In this document: piece after piece, positions 37,829 through 46,482 of the stretch
How positions within the stretch are numbered: position 1 is the first letter of the stretch
Layout of the letters: each line of letters opens with the position of its first letter
Assembly (NCBI RefSeq): GCF_003610375.1
Contig: NZ_RAPZ01000011.1
Location: 868,001-932,000, forward strand
DNA length: 64,000 nucleotides
From: Sphingomonas sp. PP-CC-1A-547
Lineage (GTDB): Bacteria; Pseudomonadota; Alphaproteobacteria; Sphingomonadales; Sphingomonadaceae
Direction: 5' to 3'
Translations under genes and position numbers: made by a program
Notes under the pieces: generated by a model
Told to the model about the DNA's origin: nothing
Databases searched by the model: none
The model's input: only the letters and a program-made list of their open reading frames with translations

Positions 37829-40222
37829 TCACCAGCCGACCGCGCCGCCCAGCCGGAACGTGCGCGGGCGCAGTGGCGTGTATTCGTTACGCGCCGCCAG
37901 CGCGAACGGGTTGCCGCCCGCAAATCGGTCTCCCTTGACGTCGAACAGGTTCTCGACGGTGGCGGTCAGACGAATGCTATTCCGCGTCCACGTTCCGCCA
38001 AGGTGCGTGCTGCCATATTCCCCCTGTGAAACGTCTAGCGGGGCCTGCGTCCCGACGGTCGACCGGCCGACGTAGCGCCAACCCGCGTCGACGCTGACGT
38101 GCGTATCGGCGCTGAGCGACCATTCATAGCCGACGCTTCCCGATACCGCGAACGGCGGCGTGTTGGGCAGCCGCGCGCCGACCTGCCGCCGGAATGCCGG
38201 ATCGGGATCGGCGACGTGGGTCTCGTTGAGGAACATCGCCATGTCGATCTTCAAGCCGGACAGCGGCATCCAGTTGGCGCTCGCCTCAAGCCCATAGATA
38301 TGGCTGTTGCCGAGGTTGGTGGTGAACGGAAAGCCGGATTTGTCGACCAAATCTGCCTGGATATGCCGCCAGTCGGTCAGCGAAGCACCGATCGATGCGG
38401 AAAGCCCGAGCGGTCCATGGCGCTCCTTGCGCACGCCGATCTCTCCGACGTGGATTGTATCGGGGACGAGATCGGCAACGCGACCCACCTCCGGCGCCAC
38501 CGTGATCCCTCCGGTCCGAAAACCCGATTGGTAGCGCGCATACGCCGCCAGCGTCGGGGTAAGCAGCCACGATATGCCTAGTGTCGGATCGAGCCGGGTG
38601 GAACTGCGACCGCGGATATAGGTCGTCGTCTTGAGCCTGGCGATCGGATCACCGTCGGTGCGCTGGTGCGTCAGTCGTGCACCTGCGGTGATCGTCAACG
38701 CCGGGCTGATCGCGATCCCCGCTTCGCCGAACACCGCTGCGTCGAGCGTCCGGTTGGTGACGCCGACGATGTCGCGCAGCTTGTCGGGCGCGCCGTATTT
38801 GCGTGCATAGGCGTCGCGCGCGTGAATGAGCGCGACGCCGACCAGCCAACCCGCGCCGTTCGGCTTTGCGCGGGAGAGTCGTGTCTCGTGCGAGAACAAG
38901 CGGCTGCGTTCGTCCGTGTCATAGGCGATCGCCGCGTTCGGACGGATCGGCCGCGTGGCGTCGAACCGGGTCTCCGCATCGCGGTGGACGAACCCGGTCG
39001 CCGAGACGAGGTGCAGCCCGTCCTCCCAACGCCTGTCGACCACGACACGCCCGAGAAAATATTGCTGGCTGAACGGCTGCGCGAGTATGGACGCGCGGGA
39101 GAGCGATCCCATTCCGCGCTCGGCATATTGCAGGTCGGGGGCGGTCAAATTCTGGATCACGACGCCCGCGTCGACCGTCCACCCGCTCGCCGGAACGACA
39201 CGGACGTCGAGGCGTCCGCCCGTGGTCTCCACGCGGTTGACGTTGCGGAGGTTGCGGCGGATATCGTCAATATAACCGCCTTCGACGACCCGGTAGCCGA
39301 CCGCGCGTACGCCAGCGACGCCCTTCTCGATCGGGATGTTGACCATCCCGGCGATATCGCCGCCCGGATCGCCCGACTTGGTCGCGCTGACGCCGCCCGA
39401 CACATTGGCCGACACCCCCGACAGATCGACCGCGTGCGGCACCAGCCGGACGATTCCCCCTATCGCGCCTGCGCCGTACAGCGTGCCCTGCGGCCCTTCG
39501 AGGACTTCGACCTGATCGACGTCGTACAGGTTGAGGCCGGGTTCGGGACCGTTATACGCGACCGGTACCTCGCCGAAATAGACGTTGGCGGTCGATTGCG
39601 TGGGGCCGGTGAAGCTGCTGTCCGCGACCCCGCGAATGAACAGCTTGTTGCGACCAGCACCCAGCGCCGTGCTTTGGAGGATCGGCGTCGTGGCGATCGC
39701 GTCGTCCATGCCGTTTGCGGCATCGTTGCGGATGTTCACGGCGCTTGCCGGTCGCAGGATCGTGAGCGCTCCGGGAAAGCGTAGTCGCGATGTCGCGCGC
39801 TTGGTCGCGGTGACGATGATTTCGGGCGACACTTCGACCGGCGGCGGCGTCAGGGGGAGTCTCGGTTTCGGTTGGCGTTCGCATGCGACTGGCTGCCGGA
39901 CGACAGCGCGACGAACGATCCTAAAGCTGCCTCCGCCAAGTCGTTGCCCGGTGTACGGGGTGCCTGCGAGCATCTGGTCGAGGGCTGTGGCCGCGGTCAG
40001 TCGGCCCCTCGCCCCTCGCGTCATGACGCGCGACAATCCAGGCTCCGCACTGCCGATATCGACGCCCGCCTGCTGCGCAAGCACCGCGATCGCGCGATCG
40101 AGCGGCCCCGGCGCAACGGCGATCGCCCGCCGCTCCGCTGCGCGAGCGGGCGTAGACAGCGACGGTGTAATCAGGGTGGCGGCGACAAGCGATACGGCCA
40201 GGTTTAAATTACGGACCGGCAT
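37829..40222 (-). CDS. TonB-dependent receptor with STN signalling domain (FecA type)
   Basis: A 797-residue outer-membrane transducer. The signal peptide ends near STPARAAE. A secretin/TonB N-terminal (STN) domain follows at about 35-100 (IAVAPGPLDRAIAVLAQQAG to GGSFRIVRR), then a TonB-box-like PEIIVTATKR, a plug with VEVLEGPQGTLYGAGAIGGI, and a barrel ending RTFRLGGAVGW. STN receptors contact FecR-type anti-sigma factors to switch on their own synthesis. The start ATG 40222 overlaps the FecR end by 14 nt. The other STN receptor (53180-55543) is a clear paralogue. Ligand unknown; iron chelates are usual for this class. Confidence 0.92.
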   Translation of the reverse strand: MPVRNLNLAVSLVAATLITPSLSTPARAAERRAIAVAPGPLDRAIAVLAQQAGVDIGSAEPGLSRVMTRGARGRLTAATALDQMLAGTPYTGQRLGGGSFRIVRRAVVRQPVACERQPKPRLPLTPPPVEVSPEIIVTATKRATSRLRFPGALTILRPASAVNIRNDAANGMDDAIATTPILQSTALGAGRNKLFIRGVADSSFTGPTQSTANVYFGEVPVAYNGPEPGLNLYDVDQVEVLEGPQGTLYGAGAIGGIVRLVPHAVDLSGVSANVSGGVSATKSGDPGGDIAGMVNIPIEKGVAGVRAVGYRVVEGGYIDDIRRNLRNVNRVETTGGRLDVRVVPASGWTVDAGVVIQNLTAPDLQYAERGMGSLSRASILAQPFSQQYFLGRVVVDRRWEDGLHLVSATGFVHRDAETRFDATRPIRPNAAIAYDTDERSRLFSHETRLSRAKPNGAGWLVGVALIHARDAYARKYGAPDKLRDIVGVTNRTLDAAVFGEAGIAISPALTITAGARLTHQRTDGDPIARLKTTTYIRGRSSTRLDPTLGISWLLTPTLAAYARYQSGFRTGGITVAPEVGRVADLVPDTIHVGEIGVRKERHGPLGLSASIGASLTDWRHIQADLVDKSGFPFTTNLGNSHIYGLEASANWMPLSGLKIDMAMFLNETHVADPDPAFRRQVGARLPNTPPFAVSGSVGYEWSLSADTHVSVDAGWRYVGRSTVGTQAPLDVSQGEYGSTHLGGTWTRNSIRLTATVENLFDVKGDRFAGGNPFALAARNEYTPLRPRTFRLGGAVGW

Positions 40223-41204
40223 GGCCTCCGACCAGACGCCAGCGGCCATTAACATGCTCCGCTCGAGCGCCGATCAGCGCTGCCGCGCGCGGGATCAGGC
40301 TGTCGGCTCCGCCCGTCACGCCGATCGATCCGGTGAACCGCGTTTCCGCCAGTCCGGGATCGACGCGCACGACCGTACCGGTGCTGCGTTCCAATGCTGC
40401 GGCGACGAGGCGCACCGGCGTCTGCTGGAACACGAGCCGGCCTTTACGCCAGCTGCCGACGTCGTTGATCGCGATACCCGACATCCGTGGCGCGCCGCCA
40501 TCGACGTGTGACAGCGCCGCACCGGCGGTCAGCATGATGCGCTCCTGTTCGGGCTGGAACATCACTGCACCCTCGGCAACCTGGACGCCAAGATGCGTGC
40601 CGACGCGGGCGACGTTGAAGACGGTGCCGACGTCCTGCAACCGCATCGTCCCCGACTGGACGACGAACGGATGCGCGATGTCGTGCGTGACCCGGAAGAT
40701 CGCCTCGCCGCGTTCCAGCGTGACCAGCCGCGCATTACCGTCGTCGACCGCCAGCCTGGTCCCGCCGTTCAGGTCGATACGGCTGCCGTCGGCGAGCGTC
40801 ACGCTTCGGCGAACCCCGGCGGGTGTCTCGATGATCCGTGCCGCCGTCTTTGACGGGTTTTCCAGCGGCAGCATGACGCCGACGATCCCCGCGACCGCCA
40901 GTCCGCCGACGGCTCCCATCACCCAGCGCCGCCGCGGTGTCGGTCGGTCGTCATTGGCGGCGACCGGGGGGATCGCCTGCGACCAGTCTGGCGGGCTCAG
41001 CGCGTCGGTCAGTTCCGCGTCCGCAACCGCCAACGCGTCATAGGCACGTGCATGCTGCGGGTCAGCCTCCAGCCAGTCGGCGAATGCCGTCCATGCGCCA
41101 CCATCGGCAGTCGACAAACGGAGGTGCCACGCGACCGCCTCGGCCGCGGCGTGTTCGCCGTAACCTGGGCCGTAATCGCCGTCCTTGCCCCACTCATCGA
41201 CCAT
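40209..41204 (-). CDS. FecR-family anti-sigma factor
   Basis: A 331-residue inner-membrane regulator. An N-terminal DUF4880 region (AEAVAWHLRLSTADGGAWTA, WLEADPQHARAYDALA) faces the cytoplasm; one membrane segment near 100-120 (WVMGAVGGLAVAGIVGVML) follows, then the periplasmic FecR domain with GVRRSVTLADGSRIDLNGGT and VQVAEGAVMF, ending in an STN-like segment. AGGAGG 8 nt upstream fixes ATG 41204, which overlaps the sigma stop by 11 nt. It relays the receptor signal to the ECF sigma factor encoded just upstream. Confidence 0.92.
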   Translation of the reverse strand: MVDEWGKDGDYGPGYGEHAAAEAVAWHLRLSTADGGAWTAFADWLEADPQHARAYDALAVADAELTDALSPPDWSQAIPPVAANDDRPTPRRRWVMGAVGGLAVAGIVGVMLPLENPSKTAARIIETPAGVRRSVTLADGSRIDLNGGTRLAVDDGNARLVTLERGEAIFRVTHDIAHPFVVQSGTMRLQDVGTVFNVARVGTHLGVQVAEGAVMFQPEQERIMLTAGAALSHVDGGAPRMSGIAINDVGSWRKGRLVFQQTPVRLVAAALERSTGTVVRVDPGLAETRFTGSIGVTGGADSLIPRAAALIGARAEHVNGRWRLVGGHAGP

Positions 41205-41751
41205 CGCGCTGGTCCTCCTCATGAGTGAGACGTCCTGCCTGCGGGATATCCGCACCGGAATTGCTCCGTTGCAAGTGAATTCGCAGATACGCGCGGTGCA
41301 GCAGCTTCTCGACGCCACTGACGGTGATCCCCATCTGATCGGCGATCGCCTTCTGCGGCAGGTCCTCGAACCGGTAGAGGCGGAACGCGGTCGCGACGCG
41401 ATCGGGCAGGCCGGCGAGCGTCGCCTCGACCCGCCCGAGCCGTTCGCGGGCAATCAACGCGCGTTCGGCATCGGGATGCTCGTCGGCGGTCGCCTGCGTT
41501 TCCAGCCAGTCCGTGTCGCGGTCCGCCCGCCGCGCCGCGCGACGGCGGCGGTCGACCGCGATGTTGTTCGCCATCCGGCAGATGTAGCCGAGCGGTTCGG
41601 CGATCGGGCCGCCGGTCACCGTCTCCAGCTTCAGCCACAGATCCTGCAACGCATCCTCCGCCTCCTCGACGCTGCCCAGTCGCGCGACCAGCAGCCGCAG
41701 CAGCATCGCACGCTCGGCGAGGAACACGGCACGGAGTCCGCCCAAGGTCAC
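41194..41751 (-). CDS. ECF sigma factor, FecI-like
   Basis: A 185-residue sigma-70 family factor. Region 2 contains GSVEEAEDALQDLWLKLE and GYICRMANNIAVDRRRR; region 4 has LPDRVATAFRLYRFEDLPQK and GITVSGVEKLLHRAYLRIHL. The start is GTG 41751, in the GTGA overlap with the stop of the flippase gene. Long upstream reading in the same frame is a shadow of the flippase. It forms a three-gene surface-signalling cassette with the FecR and STN receptor genes that follow. Confidence 0.9.
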   Translation of the reverse strand: MTLGGLRAVFLAERAMLLRLLVARLGSVEEAEDALQDLWLKLETVTGGPIAEPLGYICRMANNIAVDRRRRAARRADRDTDWLETQATADEHPDAERALIARERLGRVEATLAGLPDRVATAFRLYRFEDLPQKAIADQMGITVSGVEKLLHRAYLRIHLQRSNSGADIPQAGRLTHEEDQRDGR

Positions 41752-43112
41752 GCCGGGCCGGCCTTCGCATCGCGGCGGAACATCACCGCCAGCGCGACGA
41801 TCGCGACGCCGTTCTGGAACAGCGCGTGCCACCCTGCCCCGTCGGTCCCGAACGCCCACAGCATCGCGGGCAGCAGCGGGTAGAGCGCGAGGCTGGTGAC
41901 GAGGCCGATGGTCATCGATCGGCCCGGCAGTCCGAGTGCTGTCAGTCCCGAGGCTAATGGTGCGCTTGCGAGCCCTGCGGCACGCGCGCCAGCGATCAGG
42001 ATCAGGAGGACCGTGCCGCCTTCGAAGCTTGCGCCACCGAGTGTGACCAGCAACCGGTCGCCTGCGAAAGCGAGGACCAACACGATCGGCAGCGCCACCG
42101 CGAGAGCGAGCCCAGCGCTCCGCCAGACCGTGTGCCGCAACGCCTTGAGATCGCCGCGCGCCACTTGCGCCGCGAGCACGGCGTAGCTTGCCTGGCTCAG
42201 CAGCACCGTCGGCTGGGCGAGCAACGACGTCGCGCGCTGCGTCAGTGCGAGCAACCCTGCCGCCGCTGGCCCGAGCAGCCAGCCGACCGTCAGCGGCGCG
42301 AGGTTCGGCGCGAGTTCCCGGACAGTGATGTCGAAGTTGGTGATGAGGATGAAGCGCTTGAGCCCCTCGGTATCGCGCGCCGTGCCGCGCCACGGTCCGC
42401 GCAGCCGCTCGCCCGCGGCGAGTTTGCGCCACGCCACCCAGCCAAAGCCCCACATCGCCAGCCCCTCGGCGACGGCCGCGATCAGCCAGACCGTGATGAA
42501 GCCGATCAGCCCGCCGCCCGCGAACCAGACTCCGAGCGCGCCGACAAGGCGGATCAGCGGCGACACCGCCTGATGGATACCGATCAGGTCGAACCGGTCT
42601 GCGATCTGGAGCAGGCCCTGCGGCGTCGCACGGACCGTCGCGATCACCGCGAGCGAATATGGGATGGCAATCCGGATCGTGTCGGGCGACCAACCGAGCC
42701 GTGGTCCGATCAGCGGCACCAGCAACGCCGCCACGATGACCGCGAGAGCGCCGCAGCCGAGTTCGATCACCGCCATGAACCGGACGATCCGCGCGAACCC
42801 GGCCCGATCGCCTGCCTCAAGCGCTAGCCCGCCATACCGCACCACGCCGTGGAAACCGGAGAACGCTAGGACGCTGCCGATCAGGACAGCGTACGCGTTG
42901 ACCAGCACCAGAACGCCGTAATCGGCCGCGCCCAGCCGGTGCGTCACGAGCACGAGGTAGACAAGGCTCATGACGCCCGCCGCCGCCTTGCCACCGAGCA
43001 AGTGGCCGAGGTTCGCCAGCACCAGCCATAACCCCGACCGATCGCCGCGTCCCGGTCCAGCTTTGGCGGAGTGCGCCTGCCGGGTCGTCATACGGTGGAG
43101 AAGCGAACGCAT
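41748..43112 (-). CDS. Polysaccharide/lipid-linked oligosaccharide flippase (MATE/MVF superfamily)
   Basis: A 454-residue membrane protein with about 12 hydrophobic segments, resembling Wzx-type oligosaccharide flippases: LGHLLGGKAAAGVMSLVYLV, THRLGAADYGVLVLVNAYAV, LQIADRFDLIGIHQAVSP and LTQRATSLLAQPTVLLSQAS. It moves undecaprenyl-linked or lipid-linked saccharides across the inner membrane (family role). ATG 43112 is used; ATG 43091 is the alternative. It is divergent from the glycerophosphotransferase-like gene 111 bp away and coupled by 4 nt to the ECF sigma gene downstream. Confidence 0.83.
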   Translation of the reverse strand: MRSLLHRMTTRQAHSAKAGPGRGDRSGLWLVLANLGHLLGGKAAAGVMSLVYLVLVTHRLGAADYGVLVLVNAYAVLIGSVLAFSGFHGVVRYGGLALEAGDRAGFARIVRFMAVIELGCGALAVIVAALLVPLIGPRLGWSPDTIRIAIPYSLAVIATVRATPQGLLQIADRFDLIGIHQAVSPLIRLVGALGVWFAGGGLIGFITVWLIAAVAEGLAMWGFGWVAWRKLAAGERLRGPWRGTARDTEGLKRFILITNFDITVRELAPNLAPLTVGWLLGPAAAGLLALTQRATSLLAQPTVLLSQASYAVLAAQVARGDLKALRHTVWRSAGLALAVALPIVLVLAFAGDRLLVTLGGASFEGGTVLLILIAGARAAGLASAPLASGLTALGLPGRSMTIGLVTSLALYPLLPAMLWAFGTDGAGWHALFQNGVAIVALAVMFRRDAKAGPA

Positions 43113-43223
43113 CGCGAGCGCTTAGACGCCCAGCGTTGCGCCGACGAACGGAAAGTTCCGCGCGATCGGCGAGATGACAAAATATTTAGTGAGGATAGCC
43201 TGCGCCGGGAACGTCTACCGGCC

Positions 43224-44447
43224 ATGAAGATCGGTTTTCTGTTCAATCACGACCAGGTTCATCAGGTCGCGCACGCCCTCCCGACCGCGCTGGCAATGGC
43301 GGAGGGCTATCCCGATGCGGAGATCGTCGTCGCGACCACCAACGCACGGCTGACCGACGAAGTGCGGCGCCTGTGCGCGCGGCTCGGCGTTACCGTGCCC
43401 TTGGTCGAACTAGGCCTACGTAGCGCATTGACGCGTGCGCTATCCGGCGCGCTCGAATGGGCACTGCCGGTGACCAAGATCGGTATCTACCGCGACAATC
43501 TCGATTTCTTCCGGTCGCTCGATGCGCTGGTGGTCGCCGAGAAGACCTCGTTACTGCTCAAGACGCGCTATGGCCTCGACGATCTCAAGATCATCCATAC
43601 GCGCCACGGTGCGGGCGACCGCGCGATCGGCTTCAACAAGCACAGCGCGACGTTCGATCACGTCCTCGTCTCGGGCAGCAAGATTCGCCAGCGCCTCCAC
43701 CGCGAGGCCGGGGTGCCGTTCAACAAGATGAGCCTGATCGGCTATCCCAAGTTCGACCTGATGCCCGAGCCCGCGCCGCGCCTGCCGTTCCAGGCGAATG
43801 GTAAACCCACCGTGCTCTACAACCCGCATCCGTCGCCGCATCTGTCGTCCTGGTACGAGCAGGGCCGCGCGGTGCTTGAGCATTTCCTGCGTGACGATCG
43901 CTACAATCTGATCTTCGCGCCGCACGTCATGCTGTTCCACCGCAAGTTCGTGCTGACGATCGACAAGTTCCGAATCGACCGCGCCGGCGTGATCGAGCAG
44001 CGGTTTCTCAATGCGCCGAACATCCATGTCGATCTCGGATCGGCCGCGTCGACCGACATGACCTACACGGCGGCGGCGGACATCTATCTCGGCGACGTCA
44101 GCAGCCAGGTGTACGAGTTCCTCCACACGCCGCGGCCGTGCCTCTTCCTTGATGCGCATGCGACGGCGTGGGACGGCGATGCGAACTATGCGCATTGGCA
44201 GGCGGGCGAAATCGTCACCGGCACCGACGACCTTGGTGCCGCGCTCGACCGAGCCGTGGCGCAGCACGACCGCTATCGTCCGGTCCAGCGCGCGCTGTTC
44301 CAGCGCAGCTTCGAACTGACCGCGGAACGTTCCGCCGTGCGTGCGGCGCGCGCGGTGATGAGCGTGCTCGGCGATACCGTCCCGGCAGTCCTGCCCGAGC
44401 GCGAACTGGAGACGGCAACCGGATTGCAGGGGTTGCGCGTAGCCTGA
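43224..44447 (+). CDS. CDP-glycerol glycerophosphotransferase-like GT-B protein
   Basis: A 407-residue protein starting MKIGFLFNHDQVHQVAHALP. The C-terminal half resembles the nucleotide-binding domain of CDP-glycerol:polyglycerophosphate transferases: VLYNPHPSPHLSSWYE, LIFAPHVMLFHRKF, and TAAADIYLGDVSSQVYEFLH followed by PCLFLDAHATAWDGD. The family transfers glycerophosphate or glycosyl-phosphate to surface polymers. ATG 43224 is chosen over the longer frame on the basis of the domain start. With the flippase, the GINT1-like gene and two glycosyltransferases it forms an envelope glycan cluster. Exact donor unknown. Confidence 0.75.
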   Translation: MKIGFLFNHDQVHQVAHALPTALAMAEGYPDAEIVVATTNARLTDEVRRLCARLGVTVPLVELGLRSALTRALSGALEWALPVTKIGIYRDNLDFFRSLDALVVAEKTSLLLKTRYGLDDLKIIHTRHGAGDRAIGFNKHSATFDHVLVSGSKIRQRLHREAGVPFNKMSLIGYPKFDLMPEPAPRLPFQANGKPTVLYNPHPSPHLSSWYEQGRAVLEHFLRDDRYNLIFAPHVMLFHRKFVLTIDKFRIDRAGVIEQRFLNAPNIHVDLGSAASTDMTYTAAADIYLGDVSSQVYEFLHTPRPCLFLDAHATAWDGDANYAHWQAGEIVTGTDDLGAALDRAVAQHDRYRPVQRALFQRSFELTAERSAVRAARAVMSVLGDTVPAVLPERELETATGLQGLRVA

Positions 44448-44511
44448 TCCGCCGCGAGAAGGCCCGCGCGGCGCCCCTGTCGGGCGCGGCGTTTGGGATC
44501 GATCGACCACC

Positions 44512-45432
44512 GTGGCTCTACGCAAGGATATCTGGCGCCCCGCGATCGTGATGGCGACTGCCGAAGCGATCGTCGCGCGCGGCTCGATCCAGGGGTTCCC
44601 CCTGATGTGGCTGCCGCCGATGGGCAGCTTCCAGTTTCTCGCCGACCCGTTCGGGCTATGGCGCGACGGGCGGCTGTACGTGTTCGTCGAGACTTACGAC
44701 TACCGTGTCCGGATCGGCGCGATTGAAGTGCTGGTCTATGACGCCGACTTCCGCCTGGTCGACCGTCAGCCGGTGCTGAACGAGGCCTGGCATTTGTCCT
44801 ACCCACTCGTGTTCGAGGCGGAAGGCGAGACGTGGATGCTGCCCGAGGCGCATCGCTCGAACCGGCTGACGCTGTACCGCGCGGTCGACTTCCCGACCCG
44901 GTGGGAGCCGGCGCAGATCATCGAACTCGATCATGTCGCGGTCGATGCTACGCCGGTGTTCCACGGCGGGCGGTGGTGGCTGTTCTACACGTCGGCCGAC
45001 CGCGAGCCGGACAAGATGAGCGCGCTGCACGTCGCCTATGCGGACCGGCTGGCGGGACCGTGGACGCCGCACCCGATGAACCCGGTGCGGGTCGATGTCG
45101 CGAGCGCACGACCGGGCGGGATGCCGCTGGTGATCGATGGTCGGATCGTGCTGCCGGTGCAGGATTGCAGCCGGACCTATGGTGGCGCGATCCGCCCGCT
45201 GACGATGACGGTCTTGACGCCCGATCGGTTCGAGGCCGAGGTGGGTGACGCGATGGTCCCGCCGGCCTCGTCCGCGCCGTTCGTCGAGGGGTTGCACACG
45301 CTGTCGACGGCGGGGCCGGTGACGCTGGTCGATATGAAGCGCACCGAATTGTCGCTCCATGGACTCTCGATCGAGGCAGTACGCGAGGCGAAGAAACTGC
45401 GTCCTAAAAGGCGCGCATCCGTTCGAGGATAG
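44512..45432 (+). CDS. Glucosamine inositolphosphorylceramide transferase 1 N-terminal-like protein
   Basis: A 306-residue protein with a five-bladed beta-propeller pattern, matching the region found at the N-terminus of plant GINT1: FQFLADPFGLWRDGRLYVFV, SYPLVFEAEGETWMLPEA, TPVFHGGRWWLFYTSAD, ALHVAYADRLAGPWTPHPMN and ARPGGMPLVIDGRIVLPVQD. Bacterial stand-alone versions occur near glycan genes in sphingomonads and in formyltransferase fusions. It probably binds or processes sugar headgroups. The start GTG 44512 follows the upstream gene by 64 nt. The last 29 nt overlap the convergent glycosyltransferase gene. Catalytic role not established. Confidence 0.72.
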   Translation: MALRKDIWRPAIVMATAEAIVARGSIQGFPLMWLPPMGSFQFLADPFGLWRDGRLYVFVETYDYRVRIGAIEVLVYDADFRLVDRQPVLNEAWHLSYPLVFEAEGETWMLPEAHRSNRLTLYRAVDFPTRWEPAQIIELDHVAVDATPVFHGGRWWLFYTSADREPDKMSALHVAYADRLAGPWTPHPMNPVRVDVASARPGGMPLVIDGRIVLPVQDCSRTYGGAIRPLTMTVLTPDRFEAEVGDAMVPPASSAPFVEGLHTLSTAGPVTLVDMKRTELSLHGLSIEAVREAKKLRPKRRASVRG

Positions 45433-46471
45433 CGAGGCCGGTCGCGGCGAACCGGTCCGGCCCGAATGTTGCGAGAACGCGGTCGCGACCCGCTTGCCCC
45501 ATCAGGGTCAGTTGCGCCGGGTCGGCGAGCGCGCGCGACAACGCGGCGGCTAGCGCCACCGGATCGCCCGGTGGGACGGTAAAGCCGGTCTCGCCTTCGA
45601 CGATGCTGCCGGGGAGTTCGCCGACCGCCGAAGCAATCACGGGGAGGCCCGCCTGCATCGCCTCGTGCGCAGCAACGCAAAGGCCTTCGGAGCGCGATGG
45701 CTGGACGTAGAGATGGCAGCTTGCCAGGAATGCCGCGGGGTCAGCCGAATAGCCTGCGAACCGCAGCGTCTTTATGCCGAGAGTGTTCGCGCGAGTTTCG
45801 AGAGCGTCCCGTTCTGCGCCGTCCCCCGCGATCACCATCTCGTACGATGTCGACGTATCGAGCAGCGCCAGCGCTTCGACCAGTACGTCATAGCCCTTCA
45901 CGCGGTGCAGACGGCCGAGGCTACCGATCCGAACGGACTGGCCCGGCTGCCATGGCGTCGCCTGGAGCGCTTCGGGATCCGCGCGGAAGATCGACCATTG
46001 GACTAGGCGCTCGGGGGGAACGTGAAGTCGTTCCGCGGTCAGTCGCGTCACCGCGGTGGAGTCGCCGACCCACAGCCGCGACAGCCGTTGCATCGCGCGT
46101 AATAAAACGCGGTTGGCTGGCTTGAGGAAGGCGGCGTGCTGCCAGCTGACGACCGGCCAATCTCGCTTCAGGCCGACGATCTGCCCGAGCAGGGTCGCGC
46201 GGGTGAGCGAGGTCCAGAGATGCGTCGGAGCCCAGACCTTGAGGGTCGCGTCGAGCCAGCGGAGTGCGGCCGCGTGATCGGTCTCACCGCCATCGCGGAC
46301 ATGCACGTCTAGCCCGGCGGCCCGCATCGCGGTCTCGCCGCGCCGGTCGCGTGCGGTCAGCGCGAACACCGCCACCTCGGCACCGCCGTCGCGCAAGACG
46401 CCGAGCACCGCGGGCACGGGAGACGCAGCCCCGCCGCCCTCGACCGAATTGATCACATACGCGATCCGCAT
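45404..46471 (-). CDS. Glycosyltransferase, GT4 family
   Basis: A 355-residue GT-B glycosyltransferase. MRIAYVINSVEGGGAASPV is the N-terminal acceptor-domain strand with the glycine-rich loop. The donor domain shows IGSLGRLHRVKGYDVLVEAL near 190, AGDGAERDAL near 225 and the E-x7-E motif in PSRSEGLCVAAHEAMQAGLP near 270. It transfers sugar from a nucleotide donor to an envelope acceptor. ATG 46471 is 11 nt after the stop of the next upstream glycosyltransferase, so both are in one operon. Its end overlaps the convergent GINT1-like gene by 29 nt. Confidence 0.88.
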   Translation of the reverse strand: MRIAYVINSVEGGGAASPVPAVLGVLRDGGAEVAVFALTARDRRGETAMRAAGLDVHVRDGGETDHAAALRWLDATLKVWAPTHLWTSLTRATLLGQIVGLKRDWPVVSWQHAAFLKPANRVLLRAMQRLSRLWVGDSTAVTRLTAERLHVPPERLVQWSIFRADPEALQATPWQPGQSVRIGSLGRLHRVKGYDVLVEALALLDTSTSYEMVIAGDGAERDALETRANTLGIKTLRFAGYSADPAAFLASCHLYVQPSRSEGLCVAAHEAMQAGLPVIASAVGELPGSIVEGETGFTVPPGDPVALAAALSRALADPAQLTLMGQAGRDRVLATFGPDRFAATGLAILERMRAF

Positions 46472-46482
46472 CTGGCGCGTGC

